From an uncultured Eubacteriaceae bacterium (GTDB taxonomy: Bacteria > Bacillota > Clostridia > Peptostreptococcales > Anaerovoracaceae): a stretch of DNA of 64,000 bases. Each line of letters begins with the position of its first letter. Position 1 is the first letter of the stretch. The stretch is taken from NCBI GenBank assembly GCA_903789635.1, contig CAIFEY010000003.1:48228-112227 (forward strand), read 5' to 3'. Of the stretch, positions 39,388-48,265 are shown in pieces. The notes under the pieces were generated by a model that did no database searches, had not been told where the DNA came from, and was given only the letters and a program-made list of their open reading frames with translations. The translations under genes were made by a program, and so were the position numbers.

Positions 39388-40647
39388 CTAGTTATCGGTT
39401 TCTCTCATGACCGCCTCGACGTCGACCTCGCGGCCGCTCACGATCGATGCGGAGTACTGCGAGAAGTCGCCCATCAGCTCGCGGACGGACTCCATGTCCT
39501 CAAGCGTCACCTTCTCGTACGCGTCGATGACCTCCTCCGGGAGGAAGACGCGGTTTAAGAGAAGGAGGTTCTTTCCGTTGACCACCATGCGGGCGGACGG
39601 GTTCTCCTGGCTGAATACGTAGGAGGACTTCATCTGCTCCCTGGAAGAATCGAGCTCCTCCTGGGTGATCGGGTTATTCTTCAGGCCCTCGATCTCCTCG
39701 CGGATACCCTCGACCGCCTTCTCGATCCGGTCGTGCGCGACGCCCGCGTAGATCTCAAAGTAGCCGTCCGTGCTGAACGTGCCCATATTGGAATAGACCG
39801 AATAGGCAAGCCCCTTCTGCTCGCGGATATTCTGGAACAGCCTGGAGCTCATGCCGCCGCCGAACGCGTTGCTGAAGATCTGGAACGCGTAGGAGCGCGG
39901 GTCGGTCAGGGCGATTCCCTTGGTGCCGAGGCAGATGTGCGACTGCTGGATGTCCTTCTTCTGGAAGTAGAAGCGCGGCTCATAGTGCGGTGTCACGGCC
40001 TTCCTCTCCGGCTTAGACTGGCCGCGATTCATGAAGCACTTCTCGAAGTAGGCGCAGAACTCGTCAGGGTCGAAGCAGCCCGCAACGGAGACGACGATCG
40101 ATTCCCGGACGTACTGGTCCTGCACGTAGCGGTCCATCACGCCGTGGTCGATGGCCTCGAGCGTGTCCTTATCGCCCGTGATTGACTTTCCGAACGGCTC
40201 GTCCTTAAACATCTCCTCGATCAGCTTGTCGTGGGCGACGTCGTCCGGCGCGTCCTGGTCCATCTTGATCTCCTCCTCGATGACCTTGCGCTCGCGGTTC
40301 ATCTCGTTCTGGTCGAACAGGGAGTTCTCCAGCATGTCGACGAGCACGTCCGCCGCCTTATACAGGCTGGAAGACAGCGACTTGACGTAGTAGCAGGTCG
40401 CCTCCTTCCCGGTGAACGCGTTCATCTGGCCGCCGATCCGGTCGATATCAGAAGCAATCTTCCTGGCATCCCGGCTCGGGGTTCCCTTAAACATCATGTG
40501 CTCGACGAAGTGCGAGATTCCGGCGTGCGCAGCGTCCTCGTCCACTGCCCCGGTCTTCACCCATATGCCGATCGCCGCGGACTTCACCTGCGGCATCTCC
40601 TCCATGATAACCCGGACTCCATTGGATAATTTTCTGGTTGTGATCAT
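39388..40647 (-). CDS. M16 family zinc peptidase (insulinase/MPP-like)
   Basis: A 419-residue processing-peptidase-like metalloprotease. The inverted zinc motif HFVEH is at residues 46-50, with the downstream Glu in the ERKVIEEE stretch about 75 residues later. The second, inactive-type half carries SRLFQNIREQKGLAYSVYS. It resembles Bacillus MlpA/YmxG and clostridial M16 proteins often next to dut. Substrates in bacteria are poorly known. The start has an AAGGAG site about 10 bases upstream. Confidence 0.93.
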   Translation of the reverse strand: MITTRKLSNGVRVIMEEMPQVKSAAIGIWVKTGAVDEDAAHAGISHFVEHMMFKGTPSRDARKIASDIDRIGGQMNAFTGKEATCYYVKSLSSSLYKAADVLVDMLENSLFDQNEMNRERKVIEEEIKMDQDAPDDVAHDKLIEEMFKDEPFGKSITGDKDTLEAIDHGVMDRYVQDQYVRESIVVSVAGCFDPDEFCAYFEKCFMNRGQSKPERKAVTPHYEPRFYFQKKDIQQSHICLGTKGIALTDPRSYAFQIFSNAFGGGMSSRLFQNIREQKGLAYSVYSNMGTFSTDGYFEIYAGVAHDRIEKAVEGIREEIEGLKNNPITQEELDSSREQMKSSYVFSQENPSARMVVNGKNLLLLNRVFLPEEVIDAYEKVTLEDMESVRELMGDFSQYSASIVSGREVDVEAVMRETDN

Positions 40648-41064
40648 GTTCTCCGTTACTCCTTCTGTTCTTTCATTCGCTCAATCGTTCGTTTCTTGTA
40701 AACAATCTTTCATCGATTGAATCTTTTATTAATATATTGGTAATATTATCTGTTATTTGTTCCCCGGCAGGTTTCCCTGCGGCAAAGTTATCCGTTCAGC
40801 AAATTCCTGTCCTGAAGGCCTTGGCCTGGGCCAGGTTTACCCGGCCGATCGACGACCGCCGAACGCTTCATTGCTTCCGAACCTGCCGGACGCCGGAATG
40901 TCATTCGGTATCGTCCTGACAATTTTCCGCATGATAGATATTTACCCCGGCCGAGGTGGTTTTCCCCGCCAGGGCAGTGTAAATTCAGCAGACGTTTTTC
41001 CTGCAGTTCCGGGGCTGTTTTGCCGCAGCGGGCGGCCGCAGCCTATAGCAGCAGACCGCAGTGC
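40648..41064. other. 417-base spacer upstream of the M16 gene, no gene seen
   Basis: No frame here has a ribosome-binding site or recognisable product. The half nearer the M16 gene is AT-rich and may hold its promoter, but no clear -35/-10 pair was found. Small inverted repeats occur: CCGGAATG with CATTCGG (40893-40908), and GCAGG-GAAA-CCTGC on the minus strand around 40780-40795, a stable tetraloop hairpin. Confidence 0.5.
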
Positions 41065-41607
41065 CTACCTGGTCGCGTCGGTGAACGTCATGACGAAGTC
41101 GTCCAGGTCGTACTCCTCGGCACGCTCAAAACTCAAGTCGTAGCCGGAGCCGCCGAGCTTCTCCGCGCGGTCAAGCACGAGCGCGTCCCTTACCGGCAGC
41201 ATCTGCGACTCCCCGGTCTCCTCGTTCACGCACTCGACGTTCTCCGTCTCGTTGTACCACGTCCTGAACTTCACGATCTCGGACGCCAGGCGGACCAGCA
41301 TGTCGCTCTGGCTGCCGGAATCGTCCTGCGAGGATGCGTCGTCCGCGAGACCGCTGATGATCCGCTTGATGTTCTCCACCAGCGTGTAGAAGTTCGTCTC
41401 GTCGTCCGGGATCGCTTCCTCCAGCTGGTCGAAGTAGTTCTCGGTGAGCTCCGCGAACGCGGTCAGGTCGACGTCCTCGAGCAGCTCGTACATCACGTCC
41501 TCGTCGATCTCCTCGTCCGTCTCCAGGAGCTCCGCCATATTCTCAAAGTACTGGAAATCGTCTCCCGATTCCATGTCAAGCAGGTCATAAAGTGATTCCT
41601 TATCCAT
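41065..41607 (-). CDS. Unknown acidic protein
   Basis: A 180-residue soluble protein I do not recognise. The ATG at 41607 has a GGAGGAG site; a longer frame to 41646 is less likely. The first 100 residues are very acidic (ELLETDEEIDEDVMYELLEDVD), with no signal peptide or membrane helix. The C-terminal half contains KFRTWYNETENVECVNEETGE and ends in YDLDDFVMTFTDATR. It lies 48 bases after murI on the same strand and is probably co-transcribed. Codon use is like its neighbours, so it looks native. No function is proposed. Confidence 0.75.
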   Translation of the reverse strand: MDKESLYDLLDMESGDDFQYFENMAELLETDEEIDEDVMYELLEDVDLTAFAELTENYFDQLEEAIPDDETNFYTLVENIKRIISGLADDASSQDDSGSQSDMLVRLASEIVKFRTWYNETENVECVNEETGESQMLPVRDALVLDRAEKLGGSGYDLSFERAEEYDLDDFVMTFTDATR

Positions 41608-41655
41608 TCCTTCTCCTCCATTTATATGCTTCATGATTTGCTTCAAGCCTGGTCT

Positions 41656-42468
41656 CTACAGATCCAAATTCTTAAACCGGATATTAAGTTTATCCCGATC
41701 TTCGCCTAAAATCAACTGAATCATGTTCACGAAGCTGTCGGAAATATCGCTCGCGTAGAATACGTTCTCGTCGGTCTTGCGGTCAGCCAGGAGTCCCCTC
41801 TTATTCAGCTCGATGCGCACCGCGACCGCGATCTCTCTCGAGGAGCTGATCAGGCGGACGTCCGGGTACAGGCGGTGGATGTTGTCCGCGACGACCGGGA
41901 AGTGCGTGCAGCCGAGAACGAGTGTATCGATGCTGTGCTCCTTGATGAAGTCATCCAGGTAGAAGTGCAGGAGCTCGTCCATGACGTCCCCGATGATGCC
42001 CTCTTCCACGAGCGGCACGATCGCCTGGCATTCCTTCTGGTAGATCTTCTTCAGCGCCGGGTTCTTCTCCTGGATCTTCTGCACGTAGACACCGCTCTTG
42101 ACCGTCGCGCGCGTCGCCATGATGCCGATCTGCGCGTCAGGGCTGCAGTGGTTCGCGATGACCCTCGCCGTCGGCGAGATCACGCCGATAATCGGAATGT
42201 CCGGGAACCTTTCTCTCAGGTCCTCCAGCGCCGTCGCCGAGATCGTGTTGCACGCGATGACCATCATCTTGACGTCGTTGTCCGCCATGAACTGGCCGAT
42301 CTGCATGGAAAACTGCCGGATCTTCTCCGGCGACTTGGATCCGTACGGCGTCCTCGCGGTATCCCCGAAGAACACGATTCGCTCCTTCGGAAGCTCCTCC
42401 ATGATATACGCGGCGCTCGTCAGCCCGCCGATTCCTGAGTCAAAAATACCGATACTTCTGTTGTCCAT
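41656..42468 (-). CDS. murI: Glutamate racemase
   Basis: Makes D-glutamate for peptidoglycan. The catalytic pair is visible: C73 in IACNTISA and C187 in GCTHFPVV (followed by H189), with the N-terminal D10-S11 in FDSGIGGLT. The 270-residue length is normal. It is divergent from pepF. A good promoter lies about 60 bases upstream, and the 5' leader can form a small GGGC/GCCC hairpin. Confidence 0.96.
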   Translation of the reverse strand: MDNRSIGIFDSGIGGLTSAAYIMEELPKERIVFFGDTARTPYGSKSPEKIRQFSMQIGQFMADNDVKMMVIACNTISATALEDLRERFPDIPIIGVISPTARVIANHCSPDAQIGIMATRATVKSGVYVQKIQEKNPALKKIYQKECQAIVPLVEEGIIGDVMDELLHFYLDDFIKEHSIDTLVLGCTHFPVVADNIHRLYPDVRLISSSREIAVAVRIELNKRGLLADRKTDENVFYASDISDSFVNMIQLILGEDRDKLNIRFKNLDL

Positions 42469-42526
42469 TAATCTATATGCCCCTTTACTAGCTCTTTCAT
42501 GCGGGCCTGAAAGCCCATATTGCTAT

Positions 42527-42555
42527 ATTATACCGCAGGCACACGAAAATGAAAA
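42527..42555 (-). promoter_or_regulatory. Promoter of murI
   Basis: Minus-strand -10 TATAAT (42527-42532) and -35 TTTTCA (42550-42555), spacer 17 bases. The 42469-42847 spacer otherwise holds only the pepF promoter. Confidence 0.65.
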
Positions 42556-42688
42556 TATTTCCCTGTATAATCACCGCGATTAGGAAAAGGCACTGCAGGG
42601 ACTCCCACGAATGGGCAGGAAAAGTCTCCGGATCCGCTCATTCTGCGGTCTAACTGGCGCCGAAACGGGCCGAATCTGCCCAGTATTA

Positions 42689-42718
42689 TTGAATGTTGCC
42701 ATGCGTTAGTGATAGAAT
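42689..42718 (+). promoter_or_regulatory. Candidate promoter of pepF
   Basis: Plus-strand -35 TTGAAT (42689-42694) and -10 TAGAAT (42713-42718), spacer 18 bases, about 130 bases before pepF. The start codon itself has AAAGG/AAGGG sites. Confidence 0.55.
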
Positions 42719-42847
42719 ATTGGATAGCTATATGCATAACCGTTCTGCCGGCAGCCCCGGCGGAAATCAGATACAGGCACATTTTGTCTAAGGATCCGTC
42801 CGGAAGACGTGCCGACCGCGTAATTACGCAGAAAGGACAAAAGGGAA

Positions 42848-44647
42848 ATGGGCAAGAGAAAAACAAGAGAAGAAATACAGACTGCGGATAAATGGAACAT
42901 CGAGAAGATGTATCCGGACAACGCCTCCTGCGAGAGCGACCTGAAGCTCTCCATCGAGGCCGCGAAGGACTACCAGAAGTACGAGGGCAGGCTCGCCGAG
43001 AGCGCTTCCGTGCTGGCCGACGCACTGATCGAGAGCGACCGGATGGAGCAGAGGCTCGAGCGCGCCTACGTCTACACGCGCATGAAGCTGGACGAGGACA
43101 ACCGCATCGCGGAGCAGCAGGAGCTGTACAGCAAGGCCGTGTCCGCGGCGAGCCAGGTTTCGGCGCTGACGAGCTTTGTCATGCCGGAGCTGACCAGGAT
43201 CCCGGAGGAGACGATCAAGGCGTTCCTCGAAGAGGAACCGCGCCTCCAGCAGTACCGTCACGTCCTGGATTCCGTGATGCGGCAGAGGGAGCATGTTTTG
43301 TCCAACGAACAGGAGAACATCCTGGCGCAGCTCGGCGAGGTCCTGGACGCGCCGGACCAGATCTTCACGATGCTGAACGACGCCGACATGAAGTTCGGAA
43401 CGGTGCACGACGAGGACGGCAAAGAGGTCGAACTCACGCACGGCAACTACATCAACTTCATGCGCTCGCAGAACCGCGAGGTCAGGAAAGAGGCCTACAC
43501 GCACTGCTACGAGGCGTACAAGGGCATGATCAACACGATCGCGACGAACTACAGCACGAGCGTGAAGACCGACGCGATCTCCGCGCGCCTGCGCAGGTAC
43601 CCGTCCGCGAGAAACGCGGCGCTGTCCGGCGGAAAGATCCCGGAGTCGGTCTACGACAACCTGATCGAGTCCGTCCGGGACACCCTGCCGAAGATGCACG
43701 AGTACGTACAGCTGCGCAAGAAACTGCTCGGCGTGGACGACCTGAAGATGTACGACATCTACGTCCCGCTCGTGAAGGTCCCGAAGAAGGAGCTCACGTT
43801 CAAGCAGGCGGTCGAGATCGGCAAGGAGGGCCTCGCCCCGCTCGGAGACGAATACCTGGCGCAGTTCCAGAAGGGCATCGACGACCGCTGGATCGACATC
43901 TACGAGACGGAGGGGAAGACGAGCGGCGCCTACAGCTTCGGCTCCTACGACAGCGACCCGTACGTGCTGATGAACTTTGACTCCCAGCTGGAGGACGTGT
44001 TCACGCTGGTGCACGAGATGGGCCACTCGATGAACTCCTACCTGACGAGAAAGACGCAGCCGTTCACCTACGGCGGCCACTCCATCTTCACCGCGGAGGT
44101 CGCGTCCACGGTGAACGAGACGCTGCTGATGAAGCACCTGCTCGAGACGGAGCAGGACCCGGACATGAAGAAGTACATCCTGAACATGTACCTCGACGCG
44201 TTCAAGGGCACGCTGTTCCGCCAGACAATGTTCGCGGAGTTCGAGAAGAAGACGCACGAGTACGTCGAGCAGGGCGGCGGACTGACGGCCGAGTGGATGA
44301 ACCAGACGTACGATCAGCTGAACACCGACTACTTCGGTCCTGCCCTCTCCCACGATGATTACATCCAGTACGAGTGGGCGAGGATCCCGCACTTCTACAG
44401 CAGCTTCTACGTCTACCAGTACGCGACGGGCTACTCCGCGGCGAACGCGATCGCCGACCGCATCCTGAGCGGCGGGAAAGAGGAACGCGACGACTACCTG
44501 AAGTTCCTTTCGCTCGGCAGCAGTGACTATCCGGTCGAGCTGCTGAAGGTCGCCGGCGTCGACATGGAGAAGATAGAGCCGGTCGACCGCGCGATGAAGG
44601 TCTTCGGCCAGCTGGTCGACGAGTTCGCAGAACTGATGAAGAAATAG
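42848..44647 (+). CDS. pepF: Oligoendopeptidase F (M3B zinc peptidase)
   Basis: Cytoplasmic metallopeptidase that cleaves short peptides. The HExxH motif is HEMGH at residues 389-393 in a typical LVHEMGHSMNSYL block, with the third ligand expected in the following NETLLMKHLLE segment. The 599 residues match PepF (about 600). First of the rightward genes; codon use is strongly GC-biased. The wider M3 group includes thimet-like peptidases, but the overall length and sequence favour PepF. Confidence 0.96.
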   Translation: MGKRKTREEIQTADKWNIEKMYPDNASCESDLKLSIEAAKDYQKYEGRLAESASVLADALIESDRMEQRLERAYVYTRMKLDEDNRIAEQQELYSKAVSAASQVSALTSFVMPELTRIPEETIKAFLEEEPRLQQYRHVLDSVMRQREHVLSNEQENILAQLGEVLDAPDQIFTMLNDADMKFGTVHDEDGKEVELTHGNYINFMRSQNREVRKEAYTHCYEAYKGMINTIATNYSTSVKTDAISARLRRYPSARNAALSGGKIPESVYDNLIESVRDTLPKMHEYVQLRKKLLGVDDLKMYDIYVPLVKVPKKELTFKQAVEIGKEGLAPLGDEYLAQFQKGIDDRWIDIYETEGKTSGAYSFGSYDSDPYVLMNFDSQLEDVFTLVHEMGHSMNSYLTRKTQPFTYGGHSIFTAEVASTVNETLLMKHLLETEQDPDMKKYILNMYLDAFKGTLFRQTMFAEFEKKTHEYVEQGGGLTAEWMNQTYDQLNTDYFGPALSHDDYIQYEWARIPHFYSSFYVYQYATGYSAANAIADRILSGGKEERDDYLKFLSLGSSDYPVELLKVAGVDMEKIEPVDRAMKVFGQLVDEFAELMKK

Positions 44648-44655
44648 CGGCGGCA

Positions 44656-44723
44656 GAACAAAAATAAGCACAACAGCACGATGCCGCGCTGCCGCGGAAC
44701 AAAAATAAGCACAACAGTACGAT
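44656..44723 (+). repeat. 27-base direct repeat, two copies, after pepF
   Basis: GAACAAAAATAAGCACAACA is followed by GYACGAT in both copies (44656-44682 and 44697-44723). The copies differ at one base and are 41 bases apart. The spacer copy boundary is GC-rich (CCGCGCTGCCGCG). The rest of the 44648-44920 spacer is AT-rich and then GC-rich without a clear gene. Confidence 0.8.
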
Positions 44724-44920
44724 TATCATAATTACAATATTATATTTATACAATAAATAATTAATATTAAGCCCGGGGAGGCGCTGCTCAGCCCGCCCCG
44801 GACAATCATCCCGGGCGCAGCGCAGGCTCACCCGGAAACACAACGCCAGGCGACGCTGCGAGGCGCGCCCAGGTTAATATTACAGGCGCAGCCAAGCCGC
44901 GCACCTCAGGGTAAATAAAC

Positions 44921-45742
44921 ATGGTTATGAGTAAAAAAGAAAAGGTATTCATCTACTCCAATCCTCTTCCGGTCTCGCTTGAGATCAAGGACGAGCTGGC
45001 AGTGAAACTGAAGAAGTCGGACTTCGAAGTCATCTCGGAGTATCAGCCGGAAACCTCGCTGATCTTCTGCGTCGGCGGGGACGGCACGCTCCTGCACCTC
45101 GTGCACGAGCTGAACTTCCCGACCGCGCCGATCATCGGCGTGAACACGGGGCACCTCGGCTTCTTCCAGGACGCGAGCCCGGAGCACGTCGACGAGATGA
45201 TTGAGAACTACAAGTCGGGAAACTTCTACATCCAGAACGTGCGGACGCTGAAGGCGACGATCCGTCACGAGGGCATGATCACCAGGTGGTACGGCATGAA
45301 CGAGATGGTCGTCAAAGGCGAAGTCGGCTGCACCGTCCACCTGAGCATCGCGATCGGCAGGAGCTTCATCGAACACTTCAGCGGCGACGGCATCCTGATG
45401 TCCACGCCGGCCGGAAGCACGGCCTACAACTATTCGCTCGGCGGCGGCCTCGTCGACCCGAGCCTGGAGGTCCTGCAGGTCACCCCGATCGCCCCGATGA
45501 ACACGAGCGCCTACCGCTCCTTCACCTCGAGCCTGATCCTCCCGGTCGATAAATACCTCTTCATCCGCCCCGAGGGCGCCGACTGCTATATCCGCATGCA
45601 GGCCGACGGCTTCACCCGCGAGTTCGACAAAGTCGACACGATCATGATCGGCTACGGCGCGATGACCCTGCACCTGCTGAAATCCAAGGACTTCAACTTC
45701 TGGGGCAAGGTGAAGGAGAAATTCCTGGGCAACGAGGACTAA
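44921..45742 (+). CDS. nadK: NAD kinase
   Basis: Phosphorylates NAD to NADP. The diagnostic GGDGT motif is at residues 52-56 (FCVGGDGTLLHLV) with the catalytic Asp54. Then come GVNTGHLGFF, the NE-containing MNEMVVKG, and SGDGILMSTPAGSTAYNYSLGG. The 273-residue length is normal. Two start codons (ATG at 44921 and 44927) are possible, each with only a weak upstream site. The unusual repeat-rich spacers on both sides set this gene apart from the compact operons elsewhere in the window. Confidence 0.95.
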   Translation: MVMSKKEKVFIYSNPLPVSLEIKDELAVKLKKSDFEVISEYQPETSLIFCVGGDGTLLHLVHELNFPTAPIIGVNTGHLGFFQDASPEHVDEMIENYKSGNFYIQNVRTLKATIRHEGMITRWYGMNEMVVKGEVGCTVHLSIAIGRSFIEHFSGDGILMSTPAGSTAYNYSLGGGLVDPSLEVLQVTPIAPMNTSAYRSFTSSLILPVDKYLFIRPEGADCYIRMQADGFTREFDKVDTIMIGYGAMTLHLLKSKDFNFWGKVKEKFLGNED

Positions 45743-46157
45743 CCGTCCGCCGACCATTAGCTTCGTCCGCTATTAACAGAGGAGGCAACGCGTACTGCCC
45801 GAACACGTGCTTCGCAAAAACGCCCGTCCGTGTGGCAGTGTACGGCCGTCCGCAGTTCATTAGCGAGTCCCATCCGCGCAGCCGAGTCCTCCAGTCCGCA
45901 GTCCACAGGCGAGCCTATATGCATTGCACGAACACGTGCTTCGCAAGAATTCGTGCAACGCACACAGGCTCACCCATAAGATGCGGACGGGCGGACCTTT
46001 ACAGCGAATGGGGCTCGCACGGAATTTGCGGACGGGAGAACCTCCTATGAAAACGGAGAACAATGTGCGCGGGCCAGGCGGCCGTACGCGTGTATCGCGC
46101 GGTGATCGTGCGCGCATACAGAATACAAGGATCATAATTAAGTAGAACAGGAAATAA
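45743..46157. other. 415-base repeat-rich spacer between nadK and the RluA gene
   Basis: No supported gene. It contains an 18-base identical direct repeat (CGAACACGTGCTTCGCAA at 45800-45817 and 45929-45946). It also has an inverted, roughly 80% identical 32-base pair (45846-45877 and 46004-46035), repeated TGCGGACGGG, and a long hairpin. Open frames on both strands encode only the repeats. The GC-rich base composition differs from normal spacers. Confidence 0.7.
45911..45971. repeat. Long imperfect palindrome
   Basis: GAGCCT (45911-45916) pairs with AGGCTC (45966-45971). Inside that, the 13-base TGCATTGCACGAA (45920-45932) pairs with 45950-45962 with a single mismatch. The 17-base loop holds the 18-base direct repeat core CACGTGCTTCGCAA. 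No U-run follows on either strand. Confidence 0.75.
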
Positions 46158-47093
46158 ATGGAAAACGACAACAGAAGAACATTTACGTTTACGATTAAGA
46201 AAGAGGACGAGGGCATGGGCATCCGCCGGATGCTGAAGAAGAATCTCGACTTCTCTTCCCGCCTGCTCGCGAAGATGCGGGCGCAGCACCTCGTCTTCCT
46301 GAACGACCAGGTGCTCGAGGGGTGGATGAACCCTAAGGAGGGCGACGTGATCCGCGCCGTGCTCCCGGACGAGAAGAGCGGCTTTCCGCCGGAGGACATC
46401 CCGTTCTCCGTGGTCTACGAGGACCAGGACCTCTTGATCGCGGACAAGCCGGCGGGCTACACCGTCCACCCGACCAAGGGCCACCCGAACCACACGATCG
46501 CAAACGGCATCATGAAGTACATGGAGGATCACGGACAAAGCTGGAAGATCCGCTTCGTCAACCGCCTCGACATGGACACGACGGGGCTCTTGATCGTCGG
46601 AAAGAATTCCCACGCCCAGGACGAGCTGATCCGCCAGATGCAGAAGAACGAGCTGAAGAAGACGTACTGCGCGATCGTCCAGGGGATCATCGAGGAGGAC
46701 GCCTTCACGATCGACCGCCCGATCGGCATGCCCGACCCGGACAAGCCGAACCGCGCCGTCATGGAGGACGGCCGCCCGAGCGTCACGCAGGTGAAAGTCT
46801 TGGAGCGCATCCCGGGTAAAGCAGCCGACAACTCGGAGAACGCCGGCCACACGCTGGTCGAGCTTCGATTGTTAACCGGCCGCACCCACCAGATCCGCGT
46901 CCATCTCTCCTCGATCGGCCATCCGATCACCGGCGACCCGCTGTACGGCGGCGACCTGCAGGACATCTTCCCTCGCCAGGCGCTGCACGCGATGCGCTTA
47001 AGGTTCCGCCACCCGGCGGAGGACCGCATCGTCGAGGCCGAGGCACCGCTGCCGGATGACATGGAGCGGCTGCTGGAGAAACTGAAAAACTAG
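46158..47093 (+). CDS. RluA-family pseudouridine synthase
   Basis: A 311-residue RNA pseudouridine synthase. The catalytic motif is RLDMDTTGLL with Asp138; it is followed by KTYCAIVQG and the C-terminal LLTGRTHQIRVHLSSIGHPI. The first 65 residues resemble an S4-type RNA-binding domain (LDFSSRLLAKMRAQHLVFLN), as in RluD/RluC. The target (23S rRNA site or tRNA) cannot be told from sequence. The gene stands alone after a repeat-rich spacer. Confidence 0.94.
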   Translation: MENDNRRTFTFTIKKEDEGMGIRRMLKKNLDFSSRLLAKMRAQHLVFLNDQVLEGWMNPKEGDVIRAVLPDEKSGFPPEDIPFSVVYEDQDLLIADKPAGYTVHPTKGHPNHTIANGIMKYMEDHGQSWKIRFVNRLDMDTTGLLIVGKNSHAQDELIRQMQKNELKKTYCAIVQGIIEEDAFTIDRPIGMPDPDKPNRAVMEDGRPSVTQVKVLERIPGKAADNSENAGHTLVELRLLTGRTHQIRVHLSSIGHPITGDPLYGGDLQDIFPRQALHAMRLRFRHPAEDRIVEAEAPLPDDMERLLEKLKN

Positions 47094-47144
47094 GCTGCGA
47101 AGACCTGGCCGTGCGCACGATAGCGGCGCCGCCGTCACCGCCAA

Positions 47145-47180
47145 TAAAAAACAGGGATGCGCGAAATTCGCACATCCCTG
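47145..47180 (-). terminator. Intrinsic terminator of the DUF975-like gene
   Basis: A 14-bp stem with one mismatch (CAGGGATGCGCGAA 47152-47165 with the complement ending at 47180) is followed on the minus strand by TTTTTTATT. It may also stop the rightward rluA transcript, whose end it faces. Confidence 0.78.
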
Positions 47181-47232
47181 CTGTAACAATCTGCGGTTAA
47201 GCGCAGCGGTCAACGCCTGCGGTAAATCGTCT

Positions 47233-48096
47233 TTACCACTGCCCCGGTCCCGGCCACGACTGGCCCTGATTCGGCGGGTTCGGCTGTCCAGGCTGCCCAT
47301 ACTGTCCATGGCCCGGGCCCGTGCGGTCGATCACGAGGCGGCCGGTCAAAAGGTCGAAGAAGGCGGTCAGCCCGGTGTTGACGTAGGCCATCACGAAGGA
47401 GAACGGGATGAAGCAGGCGCAGGTCAGGAGGAAGAGGACGACGTCGTTCTCAGGCGCGAGGTAGACGAGCGCGACGAACGGGAGCGAGCCCAGGATCAGA
47501 TACGGCAGGTACGACAGCCAGAGGTTGAACAGGCGCATCGAGTTGCCGCGCATCAGTGCCCAACTCTCGCGGAGGCACTGGAAGCCGGTCTTGGACGGAT
47601 CGTCCATCAGCAGGTAGTTCGCCTGGCTCGTGCGCAGCAGGAAGAAGATGCCCGGCACGATGTAGAGCATCAGGCCGAAGAGCACGAGGATCGAGCGCAG
47701 GATGCCGATCTCGATCGATTTCACGTAGCGCATCGGCGTCGCGAAGCCGCTGAGCACCAGGACAGGGTCGGCGTTTCGCTTGCGGAAGAACTCCAGCATG
47801 AAGCCGCAGAGGCCGCTCGTCAGCGCGCCCCCGGTCAGGAGGCCGTAGGACGACGCCAAAGTCGAGACCTGGACTCCGGACGGGAAGTACCTGGCGTAGA
47901 TGCCGAGCCTGCCGGCCGAGATCACCTGCCTGCCAATCGGCACGAACTGAGTGAAAAGCTGCCGGACCTGTTCCGACAGCATGAAAAACAGAAAGACCGC
48001 CAACGCGACGCGGAAGAGGTATCCCGCAAGCTCCGACCGGGAAATATTCTTAATCAGACGGTTGGATTCTGTTACTTTTCGATTTTGGTACTGCAT
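47233..48096 (-). CDS. DUF975-like integral membrane protein
   Basis: A 287-residue membrane protein from the ATG at 48096, which has a GGAGA site 6 bases upstream; earlier in-frame Met codons lack support. It has about five or six hydrophobic helices, and the order resembles DUF975 proteins: SAGRLGIYARYF, then RSILVLFGLMLYIVPGIFFLLRTSQANYLLMDDP (read in parts) and LRESWALMRGNSMRLF. The cytoplasmic tail is Pro/Gly/Gln-rich. DUF975 proteins have no known function. It is transcribed alone toward the RluA gene. Confidence 0.75.
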   Translation of the reverse strand: MQYQNRKVTESNRLIKNISRSELAGYLFRVALAVFLFFMLSEQVRQLFTQFVPIGRQVISAGRLGIYARYFPSGVQVSTLASSYGLLTGGALTSGLCGFMLEFFRKRNADPVLVLSGFATPMRYVKSIEIGILRSILVLFGLMLYIVPGIFFLLRTSQANYLLMDDPSKTGFQCLRESWALMRGNSMRLFNLWLSYLPYLILGSLPFVALVYLAPENDVVLFLLTCACFIPFSFVMAYVNTGLTAFFDLLTGRLVIDRTGPGHGQYGQPGQPNPPNQGQSWPGPGQW

Positions 48097-48265
48097 GAAT
48101 CTCTCCATTCTGTAGTGAACGTGAATTGAAAACAGCCGCTTCAGTCGGCGCGCGGCGCGGAAGCCGGCGCGGAAAGCGCACTGCTGGAAACAATTTAAGA
48201 CCAATTTCGAATCAATCTTAAAATTAGCTTATCGTTATATTATAACACAATTCTGAGGGTATGAA

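Noticed and set aside
42824..44671. A 615-codon minus-strand open frame opposite pepF
   Set aside because: Shadow of pepF; the composition is the same Val/Asp/Arg/Leu bias seen in other antisense frames here, and no ribosome-binding site was seen.
44656..44723. Possible CRISPR-like array in the direct repeats after pepF
   Set aside because: Only two copies, a 14-base spacer and no cas genes in the window.
45757..46145. Short frames on both strands in the nadK-rluA spacer
   Set aside because: Their translations only mirror the DNA repeats, on both strands alike, and none has start-site support.
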